Under the pieces are notes generated by a model. The model was not told the origin of the DNA. It did not search any database and was given only the letters and a program-made list of their open reading frames with translations. A stretch of 7,005 nucleotides of DNA, taken from an uncultured Oscillospiraceae bacterium. Its GTDB lineage: Bacteria > Bacillota > Clostridia > Oscillospirales > Oscillospiraceae. Location: contig CAAFEV010000153.1 of assembly GCA_900762005.1 (NCBI GenBank), positions 1-7,005 of the forward strand, written 5' to 3'. The position numbers were made by a program, and so were the translations under genes. Positions 6,910 through 7,005 of the stretch are shown in pieces; the stretch's first letter is position 1; every line of letters begins with the position of its first letter.

Positions 6910-7005
6910 TGTTCTATCGCAAATAATCACCGCCCCTGTAGGGGCGAACTGCGTTCGTCCGCCGTTCCCCGTCTATTCTCTTGCTTCCGCACCAGATAAA
7001 CGTAT
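6910..7005. other. Non-coding tail after mnmG
   Basis: No gene with a start and ribosome-binding site is visible in these 96 bases. Two reverse-strand frames are open to the right edge and end at 6921-6930 or nearby, so the C-terminal end of a convergent gene cannot be excluded. However, their last codons would come from the palindromic repeat, which is typical of spurious translation. No T-run follows the hairpins here, so no canonical intrinsic terminator for mnmG is seen before the edge. Confidence 0.5.
6931..6960. repeat. REP-like palindromic repeat with GTAGGGGCG core
   Basis: CGCCCC (6931-6936) and GGGGCG (6941-6946) form a perfect 6-pair stem with loop TGTA. GGGCGAAC (6942-6949) can instead pair with GTTCGTCC (6953-6960), an 8-pair stem with one G-T wobble and loop TGC. 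The two share 6942-6946 and are mutually exclusive. Only one copy is in the window, so the repeat call rests on its resemblance to dispersed GTAGGGGCG-type intergenic palindromes I recall from gut Clostridia and some other bacteria, not on copies seen here. Confidence 0.5.

Noticed and set aside
6906..6926. ATG overlapping the mnmG stop (ATGATG), suggesting a coupled downstream gene
   Set aside because: The frame stops after six codons (TAA at 6924-6926). It could be the remnant of a gene start, but nothing else supports this.
1..7005. Search for CRISPR arrays, tRNA or rRNA genes, insertion sequences, phage or toxin-antitoxin genes
   Set aside because: No regularly spaced repeats, tRNA-like cloverleaf arms, rRNA signature, transposase or other accessory genes were seen by eye; coding space is almost filled by five housekeeping-type genes.

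Overview
The window looks like chromosomal DNA from a GC-rich member of the Clostridia, most likely an uncultured gut Oscillospirales (Ruminococcaceae/Oscillospiraceae-type) bacterium. This is inferred from four things: strong AGGAG-type Shine-Dalgarno sites before every gene, GC-rich coding sequence with an abrupt AT-rich leader, a Gram-positive-style lipoprotein, and a short GTAGGGGCG palindromic repeat at the right end of a kind I associate with such genomes. No search was possible, so the taxonomic call is an inference.

Layout. Bases 1-338 hold no confident gene. They contain a weak 40-codon ORF with a fair ribosome-binding site, a small cluster of DnaA-box-like nonamers (97-140), a strongly AT-rich tract (171-216), a weak terminator-like hairpin (221-242) and a good sigma-A-type promoter with an extended -10 (278-306). 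From 339 to 6909 five genes lie tightly packed on the + strand: an inositol-monophosphatase-family phosphatase, a secreted M3-family zinc oligopeptidase lipoprotein, mnmE, rsmG and mnmG. Junctions are a 4-base ATGA overlap, 11 bases, 11 bases and 34 bases, so the set is probably one transcription unit driven from the promoter at 278-306. A GC-rich hairpin sits at the rsmG/mnmG junction with the rsmG stop codon in its loop. The last 96 bases are non-coding and carry a REP-like palindromic repeat.

How the genes fit together. MnmE and MnmG form the complex that installs the (carboxymethyl)aminomethyl group on U34 of certain tRNAs. RsmG methylates G527 of 16S rRNA. All three tune decoding accuracy and are classically linked to the replication-origin side of bacterial chromosomes. 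The phosphatase and the surface peptidase are not part of the usual neighbourhood and share the promoter without an obvious functional link.

Nothing here is clearly a new biological system. The points most worth checking are the origin-like leader, the mnmE-rsmG-mnmG order with its unusual upstream partners, the stop-codon hairpin, and the terminal repeat.
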